Assembly: GCA_037974965.1 (NCBI GenBank)
Contig: JBBPFI010000010.1
Location: 744,001 to 808,000 of the forward strand
Direction: 5' to 3'
DNA from: Dacryopinax spathularia
Taxonomy: Eukaryota > Basidiomycota > Dacrymycetes > Dacrymycetales > Dacrymycetaceae
DNA: 64,000 nt
A model generated the notes under the pieces. The model was not told the origin of the DNA, searched no databases, and saw only the letters and a list, made by a program, of their open reading frames with translations. Position 1 is the stretch's first letter, and every line of letters begins with the position of its first letter. A program made the position numbers and the translations under genes. Below, piece by piece: positions 10,737 to 21,179 of the stretch.

Positions 10737-11965
10737 ATGTCCAAGAAAACCGTCCTTGTCACCGGTGCAACCGGTCAGCAAGGTGCGGCCCATTAGACGA
10801 AAGGTCAGCCTCGGTCATGACTGATGGAATGCAGGTGGTTCACTCGTGCGAACCTTGCTGGAGCATGGCGACTATCGCGTCCGCGCGTTGAGCAGGAACG
10901 TAGATTCAGATGCTGCCAAGGCTTTGGCTGCGAAGGGCGTCGAAGTGGTTTCGGGTGACTTGATCAACAAGGACAGCCTCATGAGTGCTTGCAAAGGCGC
11001 TTATGCCGTGAGTGCAATATGTTGCCAGATATCGGACGCTGCCGACTAGATCCTAGGTGTTTGGTGTAACCATCCCAGAGTTCTTTTGCGGGGTCAGCGA
11101 GGTCGTCCAAGGGCGTAATCTTGTTGATGCCTGCAAGACGAACAACGTTGATCTCCTAGTGTGGTCTTCGCTTCCGAGCTGCAAGGACACCTCTGAAGGC
11201 AGATATGCGGTACCGTTCGTGCTCCATTGCTTTCGCAATCCATGGGCTGAACCAGCAACCAGACCGTTTGATGAGAAAGCGGAAGTCGAGAAGTATATCC
11301 ACGCTGTCGGCCAGCCGGCTATCATCTTCCGCACGGGTGGCTTCAGCTCGAAGTATGTCGCAGACATGTTTCCGCTCGAACCCAGGCTGACTACGGGCAG
11401 CCTACTAGTGCGTAACCAGCTGGTTCCGGATAAAGAAGACGGTACCAAGTACCACGTCCTGTCTCCTTGTGTATCGGCATCCAGCCCGCAGCCGTGGACG
11501 TACATCGAGAAGGACTTGGGACCTGTCGTCTATGCCGCCATCCGCAAGTGGGAGGATCCGAAATGGCGCGCTGAGCTGACGAAGCAGCCGATCCCGCTGG
11601 TTTCGTATCAAATCTCTGGCGACGGCATGGCCGCGGTCATAGCCAAAGGTGGTAGCGATTCATAGAATCAGGTCGGCGGGAGCTGACGTAAAGTTCTAGA
11701 AACTGGCAAGAAAGTCGACTGCCATACAATCTTCCCTGAGGGGATGCCGCAGTTCTACAATGACGTGCGTATGCTGCTGTCGTCCATCATGATAGATCTC
11801 ATTGCCATGACATAGTTTGGCCAATGGTGCGAAGAGAGGCTTTGGGGGTATGGCGACGAGATCCCCGTGGTGATCATTCAGCAGCTTGGTGTGAAGACGC
11901 ACACATTCCAGGATTATGTTCGTGACGCGGTCGTTCCCTGGTTCCAATCCCAAATGGGCAGTTAA
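10737..11965 (+). CDS. NmrA-like family NAD(P)-binding protein (paralogue 2)
   Basis: Seven exons: 10737-10782, 10835-11007, 11057-11214, 11263-11352, 11401-11648, 11700-11764 and 11816-11965. The first intron is phase 1 and splits the glycine motif (VLVTGATGQQ|GGSLV). Two introns (11215-11262 and 11353-11400) are 48 nt and leave the frame open, so they are easily mistaken for coding sequence; paralogue alignment (PPFDEKAEVEKY and GGFSSN-LLVRNQ) shows they are introns. Landmarks are AYAVFGVTIPEF, LLVWSSLPSCKDTSEG, QPAIIFRTGGF, WTYIEKDLGP and THTFQDYVRDAV. It should be a cytosolic NAD(P)-binding protein. The next gene, 717 bp downstream in the same direction, is its closest relative in layout (second exons both 173 nt), so the pair looks like a tandem duplication. 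Confidence 0.9.
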
Positions 11966-12682
11966 GCAGTTCATGTAGTACAAAGCGGAGAATTTGATGA
12001 GTCGCCGAAGCCATTAATGGTGTGTTATATGGTAGTCACCGTTGGTGGCCCGGGAGGTCGCCGTGCAAAAGCAAAGCAGAAGCGGCCCTGCTTCAGCTGG
12101 AAAGTTTGGTGCCGAAAGAAGACGCGTTCGCCGGCACGCTCCGAACACCGCCACGAAACCCTACCTGTCTTCCCACGACGCTTTTGACGGACCAATAGCG
12201 GAGCAAGGCATACATTCCGCGCTTCATCCCTACGGCTTTGTCTCGCATGTAAGGCTCTGGAGATCTCATCTGTGGGCGTACAACACCGCTAAGTCCACGA
12301 ACGGATGTCGTGGACGAAAATGGTCGGCGCATGCCTCTCGGAACTGGAGCTGTACACATCAGCTTGCTGCGGTGTTGACAGCCGACTCATTTGGGCATTT
12401 CGAGCGATCATAAGGCGCTCCTCCAATACCCAAAAGCTCTTATGACGCTACGAGCGGCGTTCCGCACACCGCTCTCTGGCTGTAGGAGCGCGTCAGGAAT
12501 GCGTCGTGGGACTGCTCAGTCATTTTGTCTCTGATGCACTATCTGGCTGGCTATCTGATATGTTCGCGACGACCACGTATAAGAGGAACTACGAGAGACG
12601 ACGAGGGCAGACCACCAAACATACAAAGACTGCATCGAAACCTCCACACAAGTATCGCTGCTCTACCATCTCATAAAATACC
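11966..12682. other. Intergenic region between tandem NmrA-like genes
   Basis: No gene seen. It contains the promoter of the next gene, with TATAAG at 12578-12583. Confidence 0.55.
12578..12583 (+). promoter_or_regulatory. TATA box of NmrA-like gene 3
   Basis: TATAAG, inside CGTATAAGAGG, lies about 105 bp before the ATG at 12683. The same 11-mer occurs before paralogue 5. Confidence 0.6.
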
Positions 12683-13917
12683 ATGTCTAAGAAGATTGTT
12701 CTCGTCAGTGGCGCGACCGGGAAGCAAGGTATGCGATTTTTGCCTGGAGTCAAGTGGAAAATCTCACTAACTTGTCCTTCAGGTGGCTCTTTGGTCGAAG
12801 CCCTTCTCGCCCATGGCGGCTATGGCATTCGCGCTCTCAGCAGGAAGGTTGACTCGGATGCCGCGAAGGCTCTGGCTGCGAAAGGAGTCGAGGTCGTCCC
12901 CGGTGACCTGAGCAACAAAGACAGTCTGATTCAGGCGACGAAGGGCGTGTATGCTGTAAGGCACCCAGCCTATTCCAGCGCCGTGTCTGCTGACTTCCTT
13001 TTAGGCTTTTGGCGTATCAATTCCCGAGATCTTCAGCGGCGTCAGTGAAGAAGTGCAGGGCCGCAATCTTACCGATGCTTGTAAGGCGAACAATGTTGAC
13101 CTTCTCGTTTGGTCTTCTTTGCCTAGCTGCGAGGAGACCTCTGGTGGTAAATATATCGTCAAGTATGTATTTGCGTCTTTATCCCTAAAGTCGAGCTCAA
13201 CATCCTCTGCGTAGGGGCTTCGATGACAAGAAGAGGGTCGAAGACTATATCCAATTGATCGGGCAGCCTTCTACCATTTTCCGAACCGGAGGCTTCGCGT
13301 CCAAGTAAGCCAGTCCATCTAGAGCAGCTGTTCCTGGCTCAGACGCCTTCTTTACAGCATTATCCAGCACGGTATGCTTCAACGCGACAAGCAAGACTCC
13401 TCGAAATATCATCTCTTCTCGCCCTTCCTCGGACCCGATAACCGCCAGCCTTGGACTTATGTGGAGAAAGATGTTGGTCCGGTAGTACTCGCCACCATTG
13501 ACAAGTGGGAAGATCCCGCCTGGCGTGCAGAACTTAGGAAGGAACCCATCCCGCTCGTCTCTTGGGAGATGGCTGGCAAAGACGTCGCTGAAACGATCGC
13601 AAAATGTGCGTAACCCGTTCCTGCAGTCGTTCACCATTGAGTCCTAACGAAGGGTGCAGTGACCGGGAATTCAGTTGATTGGATCACGATCGACCCCGGG
13701 AATGCCATGCACGAGCAACTCAAGACTGTAGGTCGCCAGTATCATCGCTTATGTAGCCCAACTAATAGATCTCCAGATGTATCGCTGGTGCTGCGAACGT
13801 CTGTGGGGCTATGGGGACACGATCCCGGTTCCGCTCCTTCTCAAGCTTGGCGTCAAGCTCCATACGCTGGAGGATTACGTGCACGACGCTGTGATCCCGT
13901 TCATTAACTCCCAGTAA
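12683..13917 (+). CDS. NmrA-like family NAD(P)-binding protein (paralogue 3)
   Basis: Seven exons: 12683-12728, 12783-12955, 13005-13162, 13215-13304, 13358-13605, 13660-13727 and 13777-13917. All introns are 49-54 nt with GT-AG ends. The protein of about 307 residues carries IVLVSGATGKQ|GGSLVEALL, LLVWSSLPSCEETSGG, IFRTGGFAS, PWTYVEKDVGP, ELRKEPIPLVSWEM and LHTLEDYVHDAV. It is the tandem partner of paralogue 2, with every intron at the matching position and phase. It binds NAD(P) by the Rossmann motif; the partner or substrate is unknown. Confidence 0.92.
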
Positions 13918-16012
13918 GGGTGGGACGGGGACGTAAGCTTAGCTGTATCGGAGATATGCATCGCGTGTGATGAAGGAAGAACGTCGCTCAATCGATGTTT
14001 TTGAGTTTTCATCTGGTTGCGCTGCGAGAATATAGCAGGAAGGCACCACCAATTCGCCCTCACGCCGGGCTGAAGACCACCAATTTGAGTACGGCAAGAA
14101 TCCCGCCACAGCGGGGCACGTTATGCCGAAGTAGAATATGGCAGACTCGGCGGCCATACAAAGGAACCACAACCAGCACTAAGGGTACCCGGGCTACGCC
14201 GAAAACCCGCTCCTGGCATGCGAGGCGGACCCCCGGGCACTCCTGCCTCCAACTCCCCTATTGTTCCCAATTCGGTCAATCGACGCCAGCAATGGTGGAA
14301 AAGGAGACAATGAAGTGTCCGTGTGACACAGGGATAGGAGTGCCTAGCCCTTTATCGCCGACTTGGCCGCTTTGAGCAATGGCGGTACCTTTGAAGAAGC
14401 TACCAATGGTGCACTGTCTATTTCGCCTCTCGCACGTGCCTCTCCAGATTATTGTGTTGCCTTTAAGACTGCAAGGTCCGACACTTAAGCCTACGCTGGC
14501 GGTGCTAGCAGCGAAGAAAGTAGAATATTACCTCAAAGAGTTGGAACTCCGAGCAGCTCCTTCTTAAGCGACAAGGCTTAGGGATCGTGCGTCATTCAAC
14601 CACAACAGGATCTCGTGCAGGAGGCTATTGGCTTCCAGAAGCCAGGAAATGGTCATTGCTATGATGTAGTGGGCGGCATTGAGCGCTGTTCTTGCGACGT
14701 GATAGCCAGTGCTCCAGAGCTGATAGCCGCTATCTATGCGTGCAGTGGTTGACGACATCACCTGGCATGATTCCCCAACAGCAAAAAGAACAATCATGCC
14801 AGCCAAGCTGGACGCAATCCAGCAGTCCAGCCGCAAGCCCGAAAACAGTGCGGGATCCCGGTTTCGAACGAAATGAAACGCGCCAACGAAGCACGCCCAG
14901 ACCCTACCGGGAGTGCAGGCTGGTGATCCGGCACCAATCCTCCTCCACTTTCGACGCGAACACGAGGCAGAAACGAGGCGAAGAAGATGGCAGAAGTTCC
15001 TTGTTTGGAAGTCGCCGCGGGTCGTGTCGGTAACGTGACTCGAACCTGACTGTATGGAAGGAGCAGAAGGCGGGACGGCCGGTGCGAGGTGATGTCGCAG
15101 GCTGAGCATCTTGTTTGCTGGCAAAGCAGCGCCAGTTTTGAGAGAATAGCTCGAGTCAGATCAGCAACGAACAGGATGGAATGATCGACTGGGGATTTCA
15201 GGCAGAAGGTGGAAGTGTCGCCTGACCAGGTCAATCCAGAGATCATAATAGGGTTTCGTAGAAGCAAGACAGGCTGTTGCAGAAATGGTACGGCCGGTTT
15301 CGATGAAGGCCCTCGACAGTTAATTGTTACGCCTCGCTACCTGGATGATTGTTCGAGACCACGTCCGTCGGCAGTTAGCGCTTGCCAACGCCCGCGTCAC
15401 CTAAGCGCACATCCATTCAGGGCAAGGCAACAATCGTTGCGAGCGTTGTTGAAGCCAGTGGCAAGCGATATGCCGCGCGCCAAGATTTTCGCGCTGGAAT
15501 AGGAGCGCAAGCGCAACGAGACCCCGCCGCGTCCAAAGAGCCGAGTTTGGATGCGGGCTGAAGGCGCCGCCGTGATTTTCGGGAGTGGACTGCCGAGAAA
15601 CGATAGGCCAAGGGCGGTGCAACGGCTAGTTGGAGTCGGCACAAAAGATCTGCTTTATAACTGAGATCTACTGAGAAAGAGTATAGAAGATGATAGCCAG
15701 TGAAGCATAGTGAGACAGGGGTTTCGGGATAGAAGACTTGATGGGAGTTGGAGGTAAAGGGACGTAACGTTGTGAACGGGGAATATCGAGGGAGGAGGGA
15801 ATTGCGTAGGAGGCGCGTTTCTGGGGTCCCGAGTGGTTGGTGGAATGGATAACCCGCATATGGGACCTCGCGGCGTCCGCACCGTTGTGCTCCAGCACAC
15901 AGCCAGTGCTCCTCTCAACGGGCAATCCGCCTTTTACACGCAGGGCACTCGTGCCTTCTCTTCTCTTCACACTATCTACATATACCCATCGCCTCATGGT
16001 CGACATTCCACG
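13918..16012. other. Gene-poor region of 2.1 kb
   Basis: Apart from the doubtful membrane-protein frame at 14564-15124 (listed separately) I see no gene. It ends with the promoter of the AMSH-like gene. Confidence 0.45.
14564..15124 (-). CDS. Doubtful ORF with two hydrophobic helices
   Basis: A minus-strand frame of 186 codons. Its second half is protein-like, with two stretches that look like membrane helices (IASSLAGMIVLFAVGESCQV and AAHYIIAMTISWLLEANSLL), while the first half is Ser/Arg-rich and unconvincing. It may be the 3' exon of a membrane-protein gene, a decayed gene or chance. No family is recognised and no splice pattern that extends it could be fixed. Confidence 0.2.
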   Translation of the reverse strand: MPANKMLSLRHHLAPAVPPSAPSIQSGSSHVTDTTRGDFQTRNFCHLLRLVSASCSRRKWRRIGAGSPACTPGRVWACFVGAFHFVRNRDPALFSGLRLDCWIASSLAGMIVLFAVGESCQVMSSTTARIDSGYQLWSTGYHVARTALNAAHYIIAMTISWLLEANSLLHEILLWLNDARSLSLVA

Positions 16013-19000
16013 ATGCACACTTCATCCTATCGTCTCCCTGTCCGCCAGCCTTATACCCCTCCATCGTCTCGTCCGCGATCAGGAACACCATCCTCCTCCT
16101 ACATGACTACCGCCGCTGGGCCATCTCACGACCATCCACCCGCTGTAGGCACCACTGCCCGCGAGTATGTGGAGGGGCAACTACAGGAGGTGGACCGCAT
16201 CAAGGGCATTGCGGATACAGCAAGACAGAATGGCGACTTCGAGAAGGTGTATCGTTATTACGTGAAGGCGGCTAGCATCATCCGTCAACTACTTCAGGGG
16301 GAATACGACGAACGGGCAATCTCTCCCAGACTTAGGACGAGCCTAATCAAAGTGAGTTGAAGGACAACGAGAGGGGATAACTGCTGGCTTGGGTCGCATA
16401 CCGCCCAGCGTGGTCGAAGAGATTGAGAGGCAGTACGCGGCTCAGGCCGTATGCATAATACTGTTGAAGGCGTTTCGACTGGATGGCATCTGAATGGTCC
16501 ACGGCCATTGTTGGTGGACAGACGAACGTGCAACGTGCATATATGCTACCGTCATTCAGTCTTTCGTTAGGACGTATTGCTGACGATGTTCCTTGCAGAC
16601 TATCAACGGGCTTGAGAAGTGGTTGGATGACTACAATAAGTCGCCGCAGCGCAGACACGATCGCGTTCACGAATGGGTCGCCACTGACAAGATGGAGGAG
16701 TCTCCTGCCCTGGACCGTCATCTCCGCCGCGATGAACTTATTATGAATAGTCGCGTTCGAAGCGAAAACAACAAAGATCGGATCCGTGAGAGAGATCTCC
16801 TAGAACGCGACGAGCACAGCGTGGAACGTATCCAAGCTAAGGAGATGATGAAAGAACGAAAGGAGAGTGAAGCAAGTGAGCGAGCCGAGGCGCGCAAAAA
16901 GCGGGACAAGGAGCGAGGTCTTGAACGCCGATCGAAGCTGGAAGGCCGGAGAGACTATATGCCCGGACCCGACGAATCCTTTTCAGGCTACGCCCCTCCG
17001 CCGATCTCAAGTACGTCATCCGACAGGAGTACCATTAGGGGAGACAGGAGTATGGCACGTCAACCCTCCCTTCGTACTGGCAAGGAGGGGACCGACTATG
17101 GCTCGCATTATTCACTGCGCGAGAATCTTGCTCCTGGCCATCCTATCCCACCACTCACCCCAGATAAGACGCCTGAGCAGGCCACCGACAGCTCCACGGA
17201 TTCGACTCCTCACCTCCCTGCTGAAGCATATATGCGTGCTCGTTCGCTGGATTACGAACCTCCTCCACGCCGCGGGCAACAGGCGCCTCGAGGAGCCAGT
17301 GCTATGCCATCACCGCCTGAAGAAGTCCCAACACGTGACTTCAAGGATCCTCGTTCAGGCTCCACATCTTCATATCCCCAGTCGCGGCAAATACCGGTCA
17401 ATGACCCACCACCGCCCCGAGGTGCCCCGACATGGGAGCACGAAGCATGGATCCAGCGTAATGGACGGAAACTGCCTCCTCGAGTGGCTGAACTGCATGG
17501 AGAATATGCTCGACGCAGCTCGTCTGGCTCGCACGACGATAACCCCTTTGTTGTCAGGGGCACTCCTCCAACAACGGCACAAGCATCCAAGGAACGGTAT
17601 ACCGACAGTCCTACCATGGCTGAGAGCACGCTGGACGCAGGGCCAAGTGTCCAGCGACGGCCGTCCAGCTCTCAGCGAGCCTCGTCACTGCCGCCAGACC
17701 TGCCGTCTTCTGGAAAGACGACTCCTGTGGTGAAGACGCCCGTGAGGGGAGCGACGGTACCTTCTGCGCTCCCCAGCCAGAAGCTGTCACCCGTTGGTAA
17801 AGCATGGGACGCGGTGCCTGCGCTCAAGTCTCCGCCCCCGGCCGGGCCGGGACAGCGACCGCTAGGGCCGCACCGCCGGGACTCAGCCCGTGACAATGCT
17901 CCTACAACGCCGACAAGCCCCCAGCGCAGAGGATCCGCGGCAGAAGTTCTGAATGCACCTGCAACCGTCAAGGGCAAAGGCGAGCATTGGGCCACACTGC
18001 CGTACGCCTTCCCGCATCAGGTGTCTCCTTATCGCAACTCGAAAGAAACCGTTCCTACGTTGCCGTCGAATTCCGTCGACCGCAGTGTTCTGAAACCGCC
18101 TGAGCAGTCTGCGCTATTCAACAGCACCCCAGGTGACCTTGTCAAGGTGCCGCAAGTACCGTTCGGTGCTGTGGCTCCGCAAGATCCCGCCTACTGGCGC
18201 CTTCCGCCGCATGAGCGGCCGGTGCAGATCCAGATACCCCAACCTCAGAATCGAAATGGCATACCCACGCTCCGAGCTGTTTTCCTCCCACCGAACTATA
18301 TGACTGCCTTCCTGGCAGGAAGTCAGAAGAACCGTAGAGCCGGCCTGGAGACGGTGGCTCTGCTGTTAGGCGCGCTTGATGAGCAGGACAAGAATCGTTA
18401 CTTCGTGACGGCTCTTCTGTTCCCGCCTCAAGAACCGCATCACCAATACGCGCGGATTACGGACGACGCGGCGATTGACGATTATTGCAGAAGACTTGGG
18501 GCTCAGGTTGTAGGAGTGGTGCGTTATCTCTGCGCTGATGACTGTCTTGTGGCTCACGCCCGGTTTTGCAGATGCATTGGAGTTGCGCGGGCCTTAAGAA
18601 CTCTATCAACTCATTTACTGGTCATGACCTGCATATGTTGTACAAATATCAGAAAGCCATTCCGGAAACAGTAGGTATAGCAGTGACGACTCGTCCGGAA
18701 GATGCTGGCCAAGCTGTGTACGTAATTTCGCCCAAAGTGATCATTCCGGGATTCATGGTTCGTCTAGGCATCTCATGCGTTCACTCAGCCAGAATGCTAT
18801 GCAGGACATTTCTCAGTGCCGAGATGAGAATCCGTACCATTTCCACGGAGAAATCCACGAGGTGTTTGAGGTGTGTACTTCTCACCTTGAGAAAGTGGGC
18901 TCGCGCTCAACAAGGCCTACAGTCTCGGCCTCGAGGCAACCTACCTCATGTGTTTGTCAACGACAAGCTGCTGCTTCACGTCGAAGACATGCGCGAATGA
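16013..19000 (+). CDS. AMSH-like MPN/JAMM protein with degenerate catalytic motif
   Basis: Five exons: 16013-16351, 16599-18518, 18572-18757, about 18806-18871 and a short last exon ending at 19000; about 860 residues. The N-terminus (REYVEGQLQEVDRIKGIADT) is the helical USP8-dimerisation/MIT-like domain of AMSH proteases, followed by a charged coiled coil (DRIRERDLLERDEHSVER) and a long Pro/Ser-rich linker. The C-terminal MPN domain keeps the catalytic Glu (GLETVALLLGAL, about 18348) and an HDLH at 18623-18634, and CRDENPYHFH resembles the second zinc site. However, the HxHP motif expected after VVGV reads MHWSCAGLKNS, and the JAMM Ser is Thr. AMSH enzymes cut K63 ubiquitin chains on endosomes; this one may be inactive and act as a binding scaffold. 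The first intron (247 nt) is long. Confidence 0.8.
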
Positions 19001-19291
19001 TATCCCCAACTCACGTAATACCAATTCCCTTCCATCAACATCGAGTCTGCGGAGCAATAGGTCGACTAATCCGGAGGAACTCCATGTACACAATACACTC
19101 GTCTTTTATCCAGATCCTGTACAGTACAATAGCATGCTTCAATGAACACGACAGTTACCTTTTCCAGCTTTTCGCTGCTCCGAGGAAGGGCCACCGAGAA
19201 TTCGCCAAGCCTATCATCATTCCAGTCTTGCACACCCTTATCAGGGTCCCTCAGCGTGTTGGATATTGTCGTGCTCGACGTGAACAACGAA

Positions 19292-20988
19292 ATGTCTGGT
19301 AGCGGGCCGTCCGCTGAGGACGTCGCCGAAGAGCAAGCCCACTTCCGGCAGGTCGTAACGACCTTTCGACAATACAGACAATATTCCGTATGTCCCACCC
19401 ACCCCGCATCTTCCCTGATTCACATCTCATCCCAACCTGACCAGCTGTCCGCAAACACCCGCCGTAGGAAAGACTTCTACTCCCTCCCCCTCCCGCACCA
19501 AAGGCTCCTGAGAGAGATAGGCTGGTATCAGAAACTTGGAGATGTGGATGATGCGATACTTGCGAATGCGGACTTTCTAGAGGAGATCGTGGATGATACG
19601 GAGATCTTTTCGGGGTCGATAGATGGGCAGGAGGCGCCTGAGGACCTGGCGGCGGCTGGGGAAGGGGCGCAGGATCATGAACATGCTGGCCCGTCTGGTG
19701 CGCATATACATCAAGCATGTATGATGTCTGTCTGACATGGGCTAGATCCCCGGCTGCACGATGCACATACACATGGGCACGCCTCTCACTCCCATTCACA
19801 TGGTTCGCATGGCCATCAGCATTCGCACGACCGTGTTATTGGAAGCTCGTCCGTACCGTCCCACGGGCACCGTCAGAAGGTTTCCGAACCGGATATGGAC
19901 AAGCTGCGGAGTACTCTCAAGCAGTTTGTACGGGACTGGAGTGCGGACGTGCGTATATGCAACAGCAGTCTACCGGAGTAAGGTGCTGAGATGGTCTCCA
20001 GGGGAAGAAAGAGAGGGATGAGACGTATGAGCCTATATTGAAGGCTCTGGAGGAACACTTTAAGGACGCTCCGGAAGACCGGCGGTAAGCACATTGCTGC
20101 GGCTTATCGAAACGAACTGACAGACCGGGGCAGAGCCGAGATCCAAGTCCTGGTCCCCGGTGCTGGGCTTGGCCGCCTGACGTGGGAGGTCATCAACCGG
20201 GGTTTCTCATGTCAAGGCAACGAGTTTTCTTACTTCATGGTCAGTTTCCACTATCATATGCATCTCCTCAACTCTGACACCGTCCGGTTAGTTGTTATCC
20301 TCATTCTTCATCCTCAACCGGTCGACCGAAGTCGAGCAATGGCGCATATACCCCCATATCCATTCCTTCTCCAACCTGCCGAGCGACGCCGCTCTCCTGC
20401 AACCGGTCGCTATACCCGATGTACTGCCTGGAAACCGAAGACCAGGTCCTGATTTCTCGCAAGTTGCTGGCGATTTCGAGGAGGTTTATGGTTTGAAAGC
20501 TCAGGATCAGGCTGAAGCTTGGGATGCGATTTTGACTTGTTTCTTTATTGATACCGTAAGTCATGTCGGTACTATGTCTTCTTTCCAGGTTCATGTCGGA
20601 GTAGGCCAAAAACATCGTCTCTTATCTGGAGATACTGCACCATTTGCTTGCACCTGGAGGAGTATGGATAAACCTAGGTCAGTTTGGGAAATTCCTCCAT
20701 CCAGACGATCAGATTTAATCGCCCATACAGGTCCTCTCTTATGGCACTTCGAAAACAATCACACAAAAGATGTATCAATAGAGCTTAATCTGGCCGAGGT
20801 CAAGGTACTGGTGGAGAAGATCGGGTTCAAGATAGAGGTATATACGTTTTTCTATCTTAGCATGTTCGGACCTAACCTGCATTTGCCCACAGAACGAGAG
20901 AATGATCGAAACGACATATGTTGGTCATCAAGATTCCATGCTTCATCATGTGTATAATTGTGCATTCTGGACTGCGACGAAGCTGTAG
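19292..20988 (+). CDS. Carnosine N-methyltransferase family protein (N2227 domain)
   Basis: A multi-exon gene with at least seven introns from ATG 19292 (MSGSGPSAEDV) to TAG 20986-20988. The SAM-binding core is clear: VLVPGAGLGRLTWEVINRGF, then CQGNEFSYFM, FILNRS, AWDAILTCFFIDT, YLEILHHLLAPGGVWINLGP, LLWHFENN and VEKIGFKIE. These match the family of human CARNMT1 and yeast YNL092W, which methylates a His ring nitrogen of dipeptides or proteins in cytosol and nucleus. An insert between the N-terminal helical region and the core (about 19745-19840) is packed with His (HDAHTHGHASHSHSHGSHGH), which is not usual for the family. The ATG is the first in frame after an acceptor-free stretch; the upstream ATG at 19142 is possible but gives a less likely N-terminus. 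Confidence 0.9.
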
Positions 20989-21179
20989 AGGTGGATATTC
21001 ATGTAGCACTAGGATTAGATTTCAATAGTGAGGAAAACATGGTCGGCCTTCGACAACGGTTGTGACGCGCGTGGTTTTGAGTGGCGATCTTCAGCTTTCG
21101 CGCGCCCTTTGAACGACGCGCCGTCGGTCGGATCGACCACACTTTCGCTGTCCACACTTAACCACTCCTCTCTAGTATA

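Noticed and set aside
11205-11400. Continuous coding through 11215-11262 and 11353-11400 in NmrA-like gene 2
   Set aside because: Both stretches are open in frame, but paralogue alignment shows an insertion exactly at conserved intron positions, with GT-AG ends, so they are introns.
16867-17733. 288-codon ORF in the second frame
   Set aside because: Out-of-frame shadow of the disordered linker of the AMSH-like gene.
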